Below, piece after piece: positions 6,687 to 14,409 of a stretch of 14,523 nucleotides of DNA. Each line of letters starts with the position of its first letter. Position 1 is the first letter of the stretch. The position numbers were made by a program, and so were the translations under genes. Origin of the DNA: Verrucomicrobia bacterium SCGC AAA164-M04 (GTDB taxonomy: Bacteria; Verrucomicrobiota; Verrucomicrobiae; Verrucomicrobiales; Akkermansiaceae); contig KB912159.1 of assembly GCA_000383735.1 (NCBI GenBank), positions 1 through 14,523 of the forward strand, given 5' to 3'. The notes under the pieces are model-generated. The model did no database searches. It saw nothing but the letters and a program-made list of their open reading frames with translations, and had not been told where the DNA came from.

Positions 6687-7904
6687 ATGGCACGTTCCAA
6701 TATTCACGTCGGTCTCGAAATCGGATCCACTAAAACTGTGATGGTGGTGGCAGAAATCAAGCCAGACGAATCAGCCAAGATCCTCGGAATGGGTGAAACC
6801 CGGACAGCGGGCGTTCGGAAAGGGGAGATTGCCGATTACAAACAAGTTAGAGCGTGTGTGAAATCAGCGCTGTTAGAAGCCGAGGATGTGAGTGATGTCG
6901 TTATCAAGAGTGTGTTTCTTGCTGTCACTGGAGCTCACATCAAGGGTGTCAATAATACGGGGACCTTTCGTATTCCCGACGATGAGCAGGAAGTCGATCG
7001 TCACCACCTTGAGGAGGTTAAAGAAATTGCTCGAGATATCGCGATTCCTAGCGAACACGTATACCTTCACCATCTCGCCCGGCATTTTACTTTGGATGGC
7101 CAGGCTCACTCGACCGTTCCCTTTGGGTTATTAGGGCGAAAGCTTGAGGCTGATTACCACATCGTTCACGGGATAAGGACCCGTATCCAGAACAGTATCA
7201 AGTGTGTGCGAGAAATCCCTCTTGATGTTGATGATGTCGTTTTTGCGCCGATCGCTTCGGCCCAGATTTGCCTGAATCGTGAGCGTAAGGAGGATGGGGC
7301 TCTTGTGATAGATATTGGAGGAGAGACGACCGATTATGTTCTTTATATTGATGGTGCAATTGCGGCTGCGGGGTGTGTGCCAGTTGGTGGGAATCATGTT
7401 TCAAATGATATTCACTTGGTGACCCGTATTCCTTTCTCGAAAGCTGAGAAGGTAAAAGTAGCAGAGGGTAATGCCTCTGCTGATCCCGCGAGTTCGGTCG
7501 GAATCGTAAAGGTGGAGGATGAGAAGGGGTTTCCGCCGATTGAAATTAAGCGTCAGGTGTTGAACGATGTGATTCGGGGGCGGTTGGAAGAGGCTTTCGA
7601 GCTCGTGATCGAAGGGCTGCCATCTGGGGCACTCGAGAAGATTGGAACTGGTGTTTTTCTGACTGGCGGAAGTAGTCAAATGCGTGGGATCGGAGAGCTG
7701 GCGTGTGAGGTCTTTGATCTTCCGGTTTACAAACCGGAGCAGCCCGATGTGAGTGGCGTGCATGCCTACTTTAAAGATCCCCAATATGCTACGGCACTGG
7801 GGCTTATCCGTTACGCACAGATTCTGGACGAGGAAAAGTCATCAATCGGGCCGGGCAAGATGAAGGGTTTGATAAAGACCTTTAGTCGCCATCTCCTTTC
7901 GTAA
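6687..7904 (+). CDS. ftsA: Cell division protein FtsA (last codons chimeric)
   Basis: An actin-like ATPase that anchors FtsZ to the membrane. The frame encodes 405 residues. Phosphate-1 is VGLEIGSTKT (8-17), with E where most FtsA have D. Phosphate-2 is VIDIGGETTDY (207-217), with E in place of a usual glycine, followed by PVGGNHVSNDI (232-242). The adenosine motif is GVFLTGGSS (322-330), and YATALGLIRYA lies near the end. Up to F399 all looks authentic. The last six residues, SRHLLS, are encoded by the antisense of bamA codons. The minus-strand copy of the same region instead ends WPFGS after KTF, giving a 404-residue protein with a hydrophobic C-terminal tip better suited to membrane targeting. 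ftsZ, the usual next gene, does not follow on either version. The ATG at 6687 lies 16 bp after ftsQ. Confidence 0.95.
   Translation: MARSNIHVGLEIGSTKTVMVVAEIKPDESAKILGMGETRTAGVRKGEIADYKQVRACVKSALLEAEDVSDVVIKSVFLAVTGAHIKGVNNTGTFRIPDDEQEVDRHHLEEVKEIARDIAIPSEHVYLHHLARHFTLDGQAHSTVPFGLLGRKLEADYHIVHGIRTRIQNSIKCVREIPLDVDDVVFAPIASAQICLNRERKEDGALVIDIGGETTDYVLYIDGAIAAAGCVPVGGNHVSNDIHLVTRIPFSKAEKVKVAEGNASADPASSVGIVKVEDEKGFPPIEIKRQVLNDVIRGRLEEAFELVIEGLPSGALEKIGTGVFLTGGSSQMRGIGELACEVFDLPVYKPEQPDVSGVHAYFKDPQYATALGLIRYAQILDEEKSSIGPGKMKGLIKTFSRHLLS
7788..7882 (+). repeat. Left arm of a 95-bp perfect inverted repeat (inside ftsA)
   Basis: These 95 bases are identical, as reverse complement, to 14429-14523. 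I aligned them base by base. The match starts at GCTACGGCACTGG, ends at GATAAAGACCTT, and breaks at 7883 (T here, where the other arm would require C). The outer limit is set only by the end of the window, so the true repeat may be longer. See the findings for its meaning. Confidence 0.97.
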
Positions 7905-8555
7905 GTCGGCATTTTTTAGGCTGCGATTCCCCTCGAAACGAACCTCGTAAATTTCATTCTTATCCCCTTCCCCAATCAAAAAAACCAAATCAGCATAACC
8001 GGCTTTTTCGGTCGACTGGAGCCGGTGACTGACCGTGACATCCGGATAACCATAGCCCTCGTAATGCTTTTCGATATTCCGACGAGCCTTCACAATTTCA
8101 GCATCACTCAAAATCTGTCCGACTGTCACTTCTGTCTCCCCAGCTAGAGCCTTGTCAGAGAACTTCACATTCCCGTCGAACCCAACACCACGGATGAGAG
8201 GACGCGTCACCAGCTCAGCGATAACCTTGACACCGCCAGCAACATCCTCGGCAAAAAATTCAACATCATCGACTAAGCCACTCTCGTAGAGAGTTCTGAT
8301 GTCACCATCCAGCATAGTCTGAGAATATTTCTTTCCCGGGGCAACAGCCATGTGACCTCGAAGACGCTCCTCATTCACGGTCTTCGCCCCGCGATAGCGA
8401 ATTTCAACTGCCGTTACCTTTTTATCATCGAAAAGAGTCGCCTCACTCAGAAAATCCTGACCGCTAGCGCAGTTCACTATAATTGGACTAGTAAATAAAA
8501 GACCACCCAGAGATAGAGCCCTGAGGGATTGTTTCGGAGTCATGGATGATCGCAT
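7842..8555 (-). CDS. bamA: BamA-like outer membrane assembly protein, N-terminal POTRA part only (3'-truncated)
   Basis: From the ATG at 8555 this frame has 237 residues. A further ATG at 8543 is equally possible, and an upstream in-frame ATG at 8618 would put 21 odd residues before the signal peptide. Residues 1 to about 32 are a signal peptide (LGGLLFTSPIIVNCASG). Then come POTRA 1 (about 46-119, VTAVEIRYRGAKTVNEERL to LVTRP), POTRA 2 (about 120-196, IRGVGFDGNVKFSD to FLIGEG) and the start of POTRA 3 (about 200-225, IYEVRFEGNRSLKNADLR). After K225 the last 12 residues are antisense ftsA and not native. BamA normally has several more POTRA domains' worth of sequence and a C-terminal beta-barrel, about 750 residues or more. 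The loss is explained by the junction at 7883 rather than by gene decay. It diverges from tig. A TamA/Omp85 relative is possible. Confidence 0.82.
   Translation of the reverse strand: MRSSMTPKQSLRALSLGGLLFTSPIIVNCASGQDFLSEATLFDDKKVTAVEIRYRGAKTVNEERLRGHMAVAPGKKYSQTMLDGDIRTLYESGLVDDVEFFAEDVAGGVKVIAELVTRPLIRGVGFDGNVKFSDKALAGETEVTVGQILSDAEIVKARRNIEKHYEGYGYPDVTVSHRLQSTEKAGYADLVFLIGEGDKNEIYEVRFEGNRSLKNADLRKEMATKGLYQTLHLARPD
7881..7885. other. Inverted junction: ftsA 3' end fused to the antisense of a bamA-like gene
   Basis: Left of this point the sequence is ftsA; right of it, the antisense of a POTRA-encoding gene. Both reading frames cross the point and become non-native within a few codons. GC skew of the + strand reverses here. 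Because the native continuation of bamA is not in the window, the breakpoint cannot be placed more finely than a few bases, and any microhomology cannot be measured. Confidence 0.8.
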
Positions 8556-8681
8556 AGAATGAGTTTTAGCGTAGTTGGGCCCAATTACGCCGCTCACGAG
8601 CGATTCAGTCAAGGTCAATGACCGCTCATCCCTAACACATTGGCCCTAAAACCGGGCCGGAAGAAATCCCTTTTCCCTCCC

Positions 8682-8710
8682 TTGACCTCTCCGCACTTAC
8701 TCACTAGTTT
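8682..8710 (+). promoter_or_regulatory. Weak sigma-70-like promoter candidate for tig-clpP
   Basis: In the roughly 190-bp divergent region between bamA and tig, TTGACC (8682-8687) is followed after 17 bp by TAGTTT (8705-8710), which would place transcription start about 30 bp before the tig ATG. The -35 match is good and the -10 match poor (three of six). The spacing and position are right, but the call rests on those alone. Nothing else conserved is visible in this gap apart from a short GGCCC/GGGCC dyad at 8642-8658. Confidence 0.3.
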
Positions 8711-8746
8711 CTCGCCCCCGCGAAACGCTCAAATATTTACGCAGTC

Positions 8747-10078
8747 ATGAATATCCGTCTGGAGAAAAAAGAAAAGTGCCTCGCTGCTCTCAGCATCGAG
8801 GTTCCCGCTGAAACAGTCGCTAGTGAGCGAGCCAAGATTTTAAAAGCCTTCGTAAGACAGGCCCGCATCCCCGGGTTCCGTCCAGGGAAAGCACCTAGGG
8901 CCGTAATCGAGAAGGCCCACGCGGAAGACATTTCCCAGGAAGTGGAGTCCCGTCTCATCCAAAACAGCTTTCAAGAAGCGCTCAAAGAAAACGAAGACCT
9001 CAAGGTTCTCAACGTCAAGAATCCTGAGAACGTCACGCACCAAGCCGATGGGTCTTTCACTTTCGATGCCGAACTCATTACCTCGCCCGAGTTTAGCCTC
9101 CCCGATTATAAAGGGTTGGATATCGAGGTGCCGAAGGTGGAAGTCACCGACGAGATTGTCGATGAAAACCTCGATCAACTCCGTCAACGTTTTGCCGATT
9201 ACGAAGACATTGAAGATCGCGCCGCTGAAAAGGGCGATTTGGCCGTGATCGATTATACCGCCACAATTGACGGCAAGCCTCTCGAAGAAGTTGGGGGCGA
9301 ACAAGCCAAACCACTTGCTTCCAACGAGGGCTACTGGATTCGACTCGACGAAGAAGCCTTTTTCCCCGGCTTCACCGATGGACTTATTGGACTAAAGCCC
9401 AATGAGGAAAAGGAGATCTCTGTTACTCTCCCCGATGATTTCCCCATCGAGACTATTCGCGGAATGGACGCAGATTTTGCGGTCACCGTAACCGGGCTCA
9501 AAAGCGAAAATCTTCCCGATTTAGATGACGAGTTCGCCAATAAAATCGAACAGGGAAAGTCGCTAGACGACTTAAAAGCTCTCATTCGCGATGACCTTGA
9601 GATGCGCCAAAAGCGTCAACTTGAAGAGATCAAGATCAATGGGGTTCTCGCTAAGCTGAATGAGCTTGTTGATTTTGATGTGCCGGAAGATTTCCTAACC
9701 TCGGAAACCCAAAGCCAAGCCGATGCTATGGTCAAGGAAGGCATGGAAGCTGGAATGTCTGAAGAACAAGTCAAAGAGCGCCAGGGGGGACTTTTTGAGG
9801 AAGCAGAAGTCCGCGCCAAGAACAGCCTCAAGACCAACTTTCTTCTCACCGAAATCGCTGAGACTGAAGAACTAAAAGTTGAGAATAGCGACGTCCTCCA
9901 GCGCGTCACCATGATGGCCAAACAAGCCAAGAAACCCGTCAAAGGATACATGAAAGAGCTTCAGAAATCCGGGCAACTGGGAAACATTCGCCAAAACATG
10001 CTCTTCAGTAAGGCCATTGACTTTCTGGTAGAGCACGCGAATGTGACTGAGGCAGAGCCTGTAACCGAAGAAAAATAA
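8747..10078 (+). CDS. tig: Trigger factor, ribosome-bound chaperone and prolyl isomerase
   Basis: A 443-residue protein matching trigger factor in length and domain order. The N-terminal ribosome-binding domain (about 1-115) carries the signature GFRPGKAP (43-50), which docks on ribosomal protein L23. An FKBP-type peptidyl-prolyl isomerase domain follows at about 155-250, with KGDLAVIDYTATIDGKPLE near its start and FFPGFTDGLIGLKPNEEKEI (205-224) in the middle. The helical C-terminal chaperone arms run from about 255 to 430 and are rich in Glu, Lys and Gln. It acts on nascent chains leaving the ribosome. clpP begins 3 bp after its stop, the common tig-clpP pairing. The Asp/Glu-rich ending (TEAEPVTEEK) is normal for the family. 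The + strand here is C-rich, opposite to the genes left of 7883. Confidence 0.97.
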   Translation: MNIRLEKKEKCLAALSIEVPAETVASERAKILKAFVRQARIPGFRPGKAPRAVIEKAHAEDISQEVESRLIQNSFQEALKENEDLKVLNVKNPENVTHQADGSFTFDAELITSPEFSLPDYKGLDIEVPKVEVTDEIVDENLDQLRQRFADYEDIEDRAAEKGDLAVIDYTATIDGKPLEEVGGEQAKPLASNEGYWIRLDEEAFFPGFTDGLIGLKPNEEKEISVTLPDDFPIETIRGMDADFAVTVTGLKSENLPDLDDEFANKIEQGKSLDDLKALIRDDLEMRQKRQLEEIKINGVLAKLNELVDFDVPEDFLTSETQSQADAMVKEGMEAGMSEEQVKERQGGLFEEAEVRAKNSLKTNFLLTEIAETEELKVENSDVLQRVTMMAKQAKKPVKGYMKELQKSGQLGNIRQNMLFSKAIDFLVEHANVTEAEPVTEEK

Positions 10079-10081
10079 TTC

Positions 10082-10732
10082 ATGATCGCAACCTCTGAAT
10101 CCGGAGATTTAACTCCGCAGAACAATTACTACATCCCCACCGTCATCGAGTCCGATGGTCGTGGCGAACGGGCCTTTGATATCTATTCTCGTCTTCTTAA
10201 AGACCGCATTATTTTTATTGGAACCGGCATCGATGATGGCGTGGCTAACTCGGTCATCGCGCAGATGCTTTTCCTCCAGATGCAGGATCCTAAAAAAGAC
10301 ATTCATATCTACATCAACTCGCCCGGAGGCTCAGTCACCGCTGGTCTCGCCATTTACGATACCATGCAATTCCTCACCTGTGACGTAAACACCTATTGCA
10401 TCGGGATTTGCGCCTCTATGGGTTCAGTTCTTTTGACTGCCGGGACCAAAGGAAAACGCTACGCTCTTCCCAATTCACACGTAATGATCCACCAAGTCAG
10501 CGGAGGGGCCCAAGGTACTGCAGCCGATGTCGAACGGACAGTTGAGTTTATGTATAGTTTGAAGCGCCGGCTTAATGATGTTCTTGCCCACCACACTGGC
10601 AAGACCGCTGAAGAGGTCGAGAAGGATGCCGATCGAGATAATTATATGTCAGCTGAAGAAGCAGTTGCCTATGGTCTTGTCGATAAACTCCTCGATAATA
10701 AAAAGGAGCTATCTCAACCTAAAGAGAGCTAA
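10082..10732 (+). CDS. clpP: ATP-dependent Clp protease proteolytic subunit
   Basis: A 216-residue serine peptidase of family S14, cytoplasmic. The catalytic triad is visible: S112 in [12 protein letters not shown]137 in [10 protein letters not shown] and D186 in [19 protein letters not shown] (78-88) forms the oxyanion region and strand, and GTAADVE is the handle region. The N terminus (about 1-25) would include a short propeptide before [10 protein letters not shown]. It forms the tetradecameric barrel fed by ClpX or ClpA unfoldases. clpX, often next in tig-clpP-clpX operons, is absent; a strong terminator follows 20 bp after the stop. The 3-bp gap to tig implies a shared transcript. Confidence 0.97.
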   Translation: MIATSESGDLTPQNNYYIPTVIESDGRGERAFDIYSRLLKDRIIFIGTGIDDGVANSVIAQMLFLQMQDPKKDIHIYINSPGGSVTAGLAIYDTMQFLTCDVNTYCIGICASMGSVLLTAGTKGKRYALPNSHVMIHQVSGGAQGTAADVERTVEFMYSLKRRLNDVLAHHTGKTAEEVEKDADRDNYMSAEEAVAYGLVDKLLDNKKELSQPKES

Positions 10733-10752
10733 ATTTAAAAAAAGATCTCAAG

Positions 10753-10781
10753 AGCGGCAGTCCACGGGCTGTCGCTTTTTT
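10753..10781 (+). terminator. Rho-independent terminator of tig-clpP
   Basis: The 8-bp stem AGCGGCAG / CTGTCGCT (one G-T pair) can extend by two C-G pairs past a bulged T, with loop ACG, and runs into six Ts (10776-10781). It begins 20 bp after the clpP stop. On the other strand an A-tract of seven at 10738-10744 gives a T-run some 9 bases past the stem, so it may also help stop the converging oxidoreductase gene. Confidence 0.88.
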
Positions 10782-10869
10782 GCGGCTAGAGAAAAGGTCC
10801 ATTAGCAATCCAGAAAGAACAAATGAACAAGTGATCTTATCGGTCTCACCTAAATCTTTGCTCAAATTA

Positions 10870-12237
10870 TCATAACCCGAGTGACGGATGCCTGTAACCT
10901 TTCCGATAAGGCCTTGCTAACTTCTTGTTGGCTTCCTCGTCATTCTTGATTTTCCGCGCGACCGCATCCCATTCCAATGATCGGCCTAGCTTTTGCGACA
11001 TATTCGCAAGGATACAAGCTGAGGTCGATCGGCACCCTTCCTCTATATCGGCGATTGGACGCCCCCGATCCTTGGTTCTTAAAAGCAGGTCCCGCATATG
11101 TTCACGGACTGCTGGAGCGACGTGTGTCTCAATCCCCTCTTCAGTTTGATCCTCCGGGTATTCCTCGAGTTCAAAAACAACCTTTCCACTCAACTTCTTT
11201 CCTTTTCCTCGGGGTATGAATTCCCACTTATGAACATCAGCTTTCAGCGTACCTTTTTCACCATAAATAAAGAAAGCCCAAGGATATTCTGGATCAGGAG
11301 CATCCCCCCATGTGCGATGATTCCAGATCACCTCAAGCTCCTCGAAAACAAAAGTCGCAGTTTGAGTGTCAGGAATGTTAGCGATACTCTTTTTATCAAC
11401 GTAGATCCCTCCACTCGAAGAAACCCGCTTCACCTCGCCAAGTCCAAGCATCCAACGCACTGCATCCAACATATGAATACACATATCCCCCACGATGCCA
11501 TTACCGTATTCCTCGAAAGCCCTCCATCCGCGTGGGTGAGCCACTGTATTAAAAGGTCTCATTGGCGCGGGACCAGTCCACAAATCCCAATCTAAATTTT
11601 CCGGTATTGGAGCAAGTGCCTTCTCCGGAGTTTTGCGGGACCTCATGTGATAATAGCAACAGACCTCAGCGTGGCCGACTTCTCCCAATAAGCCCGCGTC
11701 CACCACTCTCTCCTTTGCATCTTTTAAATGTGGAGTCGAGCGACGTTGCGTCCCGACTTGTATGACGCTTCCCTTCTTCCGAGCCGCACCAAAGATCGCT
11801 TGCCCTTCCGCAATGTCCACTGAAACAGGCTTCTGGAGATACAAGTCGGCACCAGATTTAATCGCAGCCATCGCAGGTAAAGCATGCCAGTGATCCGGAG
11901 TGTCGATTAAAACAAGATCCGGTTTCTCCTGATCAAGAAGCTCCTGATAATTTTTAAAAGTCGGTGGTCGATTTCCATTCGCTTGACGACTTGCAATAAT
12001 TTCTGCAGCTCCTGAAAGCATTTTTGAATCAACGTCACAAAGCCCGACTACTTCAACTGGCGCCACCTGGATCAATCTCAAGAGGTCGATCTTGCCGTAC
12101 CACCCCGACCCGATGAGTGCGACCCGTTTCTTAAAATCTCCAAATTCCCCGTAGTCAGCGCCATGGGATTTTGAAGTCATCAAGAACGGAGCCCCTGCGA
12201 AAGCCGCAGATCCCGACAGAAAAGATCGTCGTTTCAT
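10870..12237 (-). CDS. Gfo/Idh/MocA family oxidoreductase with Tat signal
   Basis: A 455-residue NAD(P)-dependent sugar or inositol oxidoreductase-like protein. The N terminus MKRRSFLSGSAAFAGAPFL is a twin-arginine signal, so the enzyme is probably exported folded with its cofactor, as for many PVC members of this family. The Rossmann motif is ALIGSGWYG (40-48). NAD-site elements include LCDVD (66-70) and TPDHWHAL (113-120). The conserved EKP is QKP here (135-137). A probable catalytic pair D251/H255 lies in GDMCIHMLD. The C terminus (RPYRKGYRHPSL) is typical of the bacterial-type C-terminal domain found in PVC and Bacteroidota proteins. Substrate is unknown. It diverges from the hydrolase gene across 80 bp and converges on clpP. 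Native strand composition suggests the whole block is flipped in the chromosome. Confidence 0.92.
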   Translation of the reverse strand: MKRRSFLSGSAAFAGAPFLMTSKSHGADYGEFGDFKKRVALIGSGWYGKIDLLRLIQVAPVEVVGLCDVDSKMLSGAAEIIASRQANGNRPPTFKNYQELLDQEKPDLVLIDTPDHWHALPAMAAIKSGADLYLQKPVSVDIAEGQAIFGAARKKGSVIQVGTQRRSTPHLKDAKERVVDAGLLGEVGHAEVCCYYHMRSRKTPEKALAPIPENLDWDLWTGPAPMRPFNTVAHPRGWRAFEEYGNGIVGDMCIHMLDAVRWMLGLGEVKRVSSSGGIYVDKKSIANIPDTQTATFVFEELEVIWNHRTWGDAPDPEYPWAFFIYGEKGTLKADVHKWEFIPRGKGKKLSGKVVFELEEYPEDQTEEGIETHVAPAVREHMRDLLLRTKDRGRPIADIEEGCRSTSACILANMSQKLGRSLEWDAVARKIKNDEEANKKLARPYRKGYRHPSLGL

Positions 12238-12317
12238 CGTTTTCGAGGATGGTCGATTTACCAGATCTTGTCCAATACTTCACTCGACCTATTTACAATC
12301 CCCACCAATATTGCCTC

Positions 12318-13121
12318 ATGGACTGGAAAAAAATCATCATAGGAAAGTGGTCGTGGAAGCGGCCGTTTTACACGCTTTTCTGGTCCTACGCGCTGCTCAC
12401 CTTTTATGGCTACTTCATGGCCGACAACATCATTTTTCAGCCTCCAGGGACTCCCTATCCAAAAAATCGCGCGGGCTTTTCCAGCATAGGAACGGGTGAT
12501 AGAGCTGTCGCCATCTTCCATCTAAAGCCTAGCCCTAAAATGCCCACAATTCTTTGGTCACACGGAAACGCACAGAATCTAAAATCGCTCAAACCCGCTC
12601 TTGAATCATTCCACATCAGGGGATTTGGCGTCATCTCGTATGATTACCCCGGTTATGGTGAGAGCGGTGGGAAACCAACCGAAAAAGGCTGCTACGAAGC
12701 CATTGAAAAAACCTACCGTTACCTCACAGAAGATCAGGGAGTTGCACCAGAGAACATCATTTTGGTCGGACAGTCGGTAGGCTCCGGCCCCACTTGCTGG
12801 CTCGCCTCTCAGAAGAACCATCATTCCATAGTTCTTATATCACCATTTCTTAGCGCCTATCAGACCGTCACCCACATCCCGATTTTCCCGGGCGATCGAT
12901 TCCCAAACTATCGTCATCTCAAAAAAGTAAATTCTCCACTCGTCGTCATCCATGGTGTGGAAGATCAGATCGTTCCATTTTCCAACGGCAAGAAACTCTT
13001 TGAACTCTCCCCTGCTATCGACAAAAATTTGATTCCCGTTCCAAAAGTAGGACACAACGATATTTTCTTAAAGAGCGACCTCGACCTTAGCTCACTTCTT
13101 ATAGAAATGGCTGCTAAATAA
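12318..13121 (+). CDS. Membrane-anchored alpha/beta hydrolase (serine aminopeptidase S33 / ABHD17-like)
   Basis: The ATG at 12318 gives 267 residues. The frame is open further upstream, but that part overlaps the divergent oxidoreductase gene and adds nothing folded. A hydrophobic segment at about 17-35 (YTLFWSYALLTFYGYFM) after a basic stretch should anchor the protein, with the catalytic domain following. Oxyanion motif HGNAQ (82-86), DYPGYGES (109-116), nucleophile S153 in GQSVGSG (151-157), acid D216 in HGVEDQIVP and H246 in VGHND complete an alpha/beta hydrolase triad. The HGN and YPGYGxS pattern is that of ABHD13/ABHD17 and bacterial YqkD-like relatives, usually thioesterases, lipases or peptidases. 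The substrate is not predictable. The GYF_2 protein gene starts 59 bp downstream on the same strand. Confidence 0.9.
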   Translation: MDWKKIIIGKWSWKRPFYTLFWSYALLTFYGYFMADNIIFQPPGTPYPKNRAGFSSIGTGDRAVAIFHLKPSPKMPTILWSHGNAQNLKSLKPALESFHIRGFGVISYDYPGYGESGGKPTEKGCYEAIEKTYRYLTEDQGVAPENIILVGQSVGSGPTCWLASQKNHHSIVLISPFLSAYQTVTHIPIFPGDRFPNYRHLKKVNSPLVVIHGVEDQIVPFSNGKKLFELSPAIDKNLIPVPKVGHNDIFLKSDLDLSSLLIEMAAK

Positions 13122-13180
13122 GCCATCCAACAACCCACAGCTTAGCTTGACGAACTTACCCCAGTCCCTAGCTTCGCAAG

Positions 13181-14398
13181 ATGAGTGTGCAAGAGTGGCG
13201 GGTATTAGATGGTGAGGGCAAAGAGCAAGGACCCTACTCGTTTCAAGATCTTCAGGCATATTACACTTCCGGTAATATCACTCATGAGACGATGATCTGG
13301 ACCAACGGCTTAGAAGAATGGGTTCCTGCGGGAAGGGTAGAAGGACTCTTGCCCAATGTCCCACAAATCGTTCCTCTAGCTCCAGCGCCAACAGTTGTGG
13401 TATCAACTCAACCCATTGCCACCGGAGGGATCAATCTCACCCCCCAAATAGCCGGAATTTCACCAGGGGTATTAAACGGCGGGCCACAAACAAAATCACC
13501 AACCAAAACGGGAGCTCCGACCTGGCTCAGTATCGTCACCATCGCCAGCGGGATCATTGCCCTAATCCTTTACTTTTTTCCTTGGGTTTCGGTTTCGCAG
13601 GACATGAATTTTTTCAAAGAGGAAAAAAACGTTATTAAACTCGCGACTCAAAGTGGAATACAATCCATTACACAAACTGAGACTCTCACCGACCAAGCGA
13701 CCGCACAACGCTCCCAACAAACTGTTGGGAGATCTGATGGTAGCACTGAAAATGATTCTGGAGATGGCGAAAATTACAAAAGCTCAACCCTCAACCTTAT
13801 TGCCTTCATCGCGATCGGAATCGGGGTGTTCTTCGCCTTTATCGGTCTTCTTAACAAAGCAAAAAATTTGACGATGGTAGGGCAATTTCTTTTCTCAAGC
13901 TCCGCAATTATTATTGGTGTCCAAATGGCGCAGCAATTCCCTATGGTGAAATCTTATATAGGGCTCCAAGAAGAGCAGAAACGAACGATCGAAGAATCAA
14001 TTAAAACACAGGATGAAAAAGGGGATACACTCCCAACCAATGCTGACAAAGCACCTGAGTTGCTCGACGAAACAGCAAACAAGAAACCGAAAGAAGAGGT
14101 TAAGGCTCAAGCAGAAGCTGAGGCCCAAGCGGAAGCAGAAGCTGAATTAAAGATACAAAAAACACAGGAAAAAAACGATATGTTGAAAGCTCAAGCAAAG
14201 GCCTCTAGTCGTTACGCGACTGCTTTTGAACCTAGTTGTTTTATAACAGTCGCCATTCTAGGAATCTCAATTCTCTTAGTCGTCGTCACGATGTCCTCAG
14301 GTGATGGATCCATTATCATTGTCACGAATCCAAGCCCCCAATCACAACCTCCCCACGGAGAACCACAACAGCCAGGAAGCGGACTCCGCTTCCACTAG
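13181..14398 (+). CDS. GYF_2 (DUF4339) domain multipass membrane protein
   Basis: A 405-residue protein. The N-terminal GYF_2 domain (about 4-54) has WRVLDGEGKEQGPYSFQDL, with the GPYS core at 17-20, plus IWTNGLEEWVPAG (39-51). A Pro/Thr-rich linker (about 58-113) follows. Membrane segments lie at about 115-136, 204-224, 231-250 and 353-371. Between the first two is a polar, Gln/Thr/Ser-rich loop (140-200). Between the last two is a long charged, probably coiled-coil segment (about 258-345) with the Ala/Glu run EAEAQAEAEAE (312-322). The tail is rich in Pro and Gln. GYF_2 domains in PVC bacteria usually precede membrane domains and probably bind proline-rich peptides; function is unknown. It ends 11 bp from the converging ftsA copy. 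Confidence 0.85.
   Translation: MSVQEWRVLDGEGKEQGPYSFQDLQAYYTSGNITHETMIWTNGLEEWVPAGRVEGLLPNVPQIVPLAPAPTVVVSTQPIATGGINLTPQIAGISPGVLNGGPQTKSPTKTGAPTWLSIVTIASGIIALILYFFPWVSVSQDMNFFKEEKNVIKLATQSGIQSITQTETLTDQATAQRSQQTVGRSDGSTENDSGDGENYKSSTLNLIAFIAIGIGVFFAFIGLLNKAKNLTMVGQFLFSSSAIIIGVQMAQQFPMVKSYIGLQEEQKRTIEESIKTQDEKGDTLPTNADKAPELLDETANKKPKEEVKAQAEAEAQAEAEAELKIQKTQEKNDMLKAQAKASSRYATAFEPSCFITVAILGISILLVVVTMSSGDGSIIIVTNPSPQSQPPHGEPQQPGSGLRFH
14375..14393. other. Stem-loop at the 3' end of the GYF_2 gene
   Basis: GGAAGCGG-ACT-CCGCTTCC is a perfect 8-bp stem with a 3-base loop, inside the last codons and 5 bp before the stop. It sits between two converging genes and could act as a shared hairpin, but no T-run follows on either strand, so it is not a classical terminator. 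Confidence 0.4.
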
Positions 14399-14409
14399 CG
14401 ACAAGCCGC

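Noticed and set aside
8642..8658. GGCCC-TAAAACC-GGGCC hairpin before tig
   Set aside because: Stem of 5 bp with no T-run or known regulatory pattern; kept only as a note in the promoter entry.
8840..9304. 154-codon open frame opposite trigger factor
   Set aside because: Antisense to the ribosome-binding and isomerase domains of tig; no own start context or family resemblance.
12171..12317. Upstream extension of the hydrolase frame
   Set aside because: It overlaps the start of the divergent oxidoreductase gene, and the natural N terminus with its membrane anchor begins at 12318.
14099..14155. Repeated Gln/Ala/Glu codons as a possible tandem repeat or CRISPR-like unit
   Set aside because: Low-complexity coding sequence of a coiled coil in the GYF_2 protein; units are not exact and there are no spacers.
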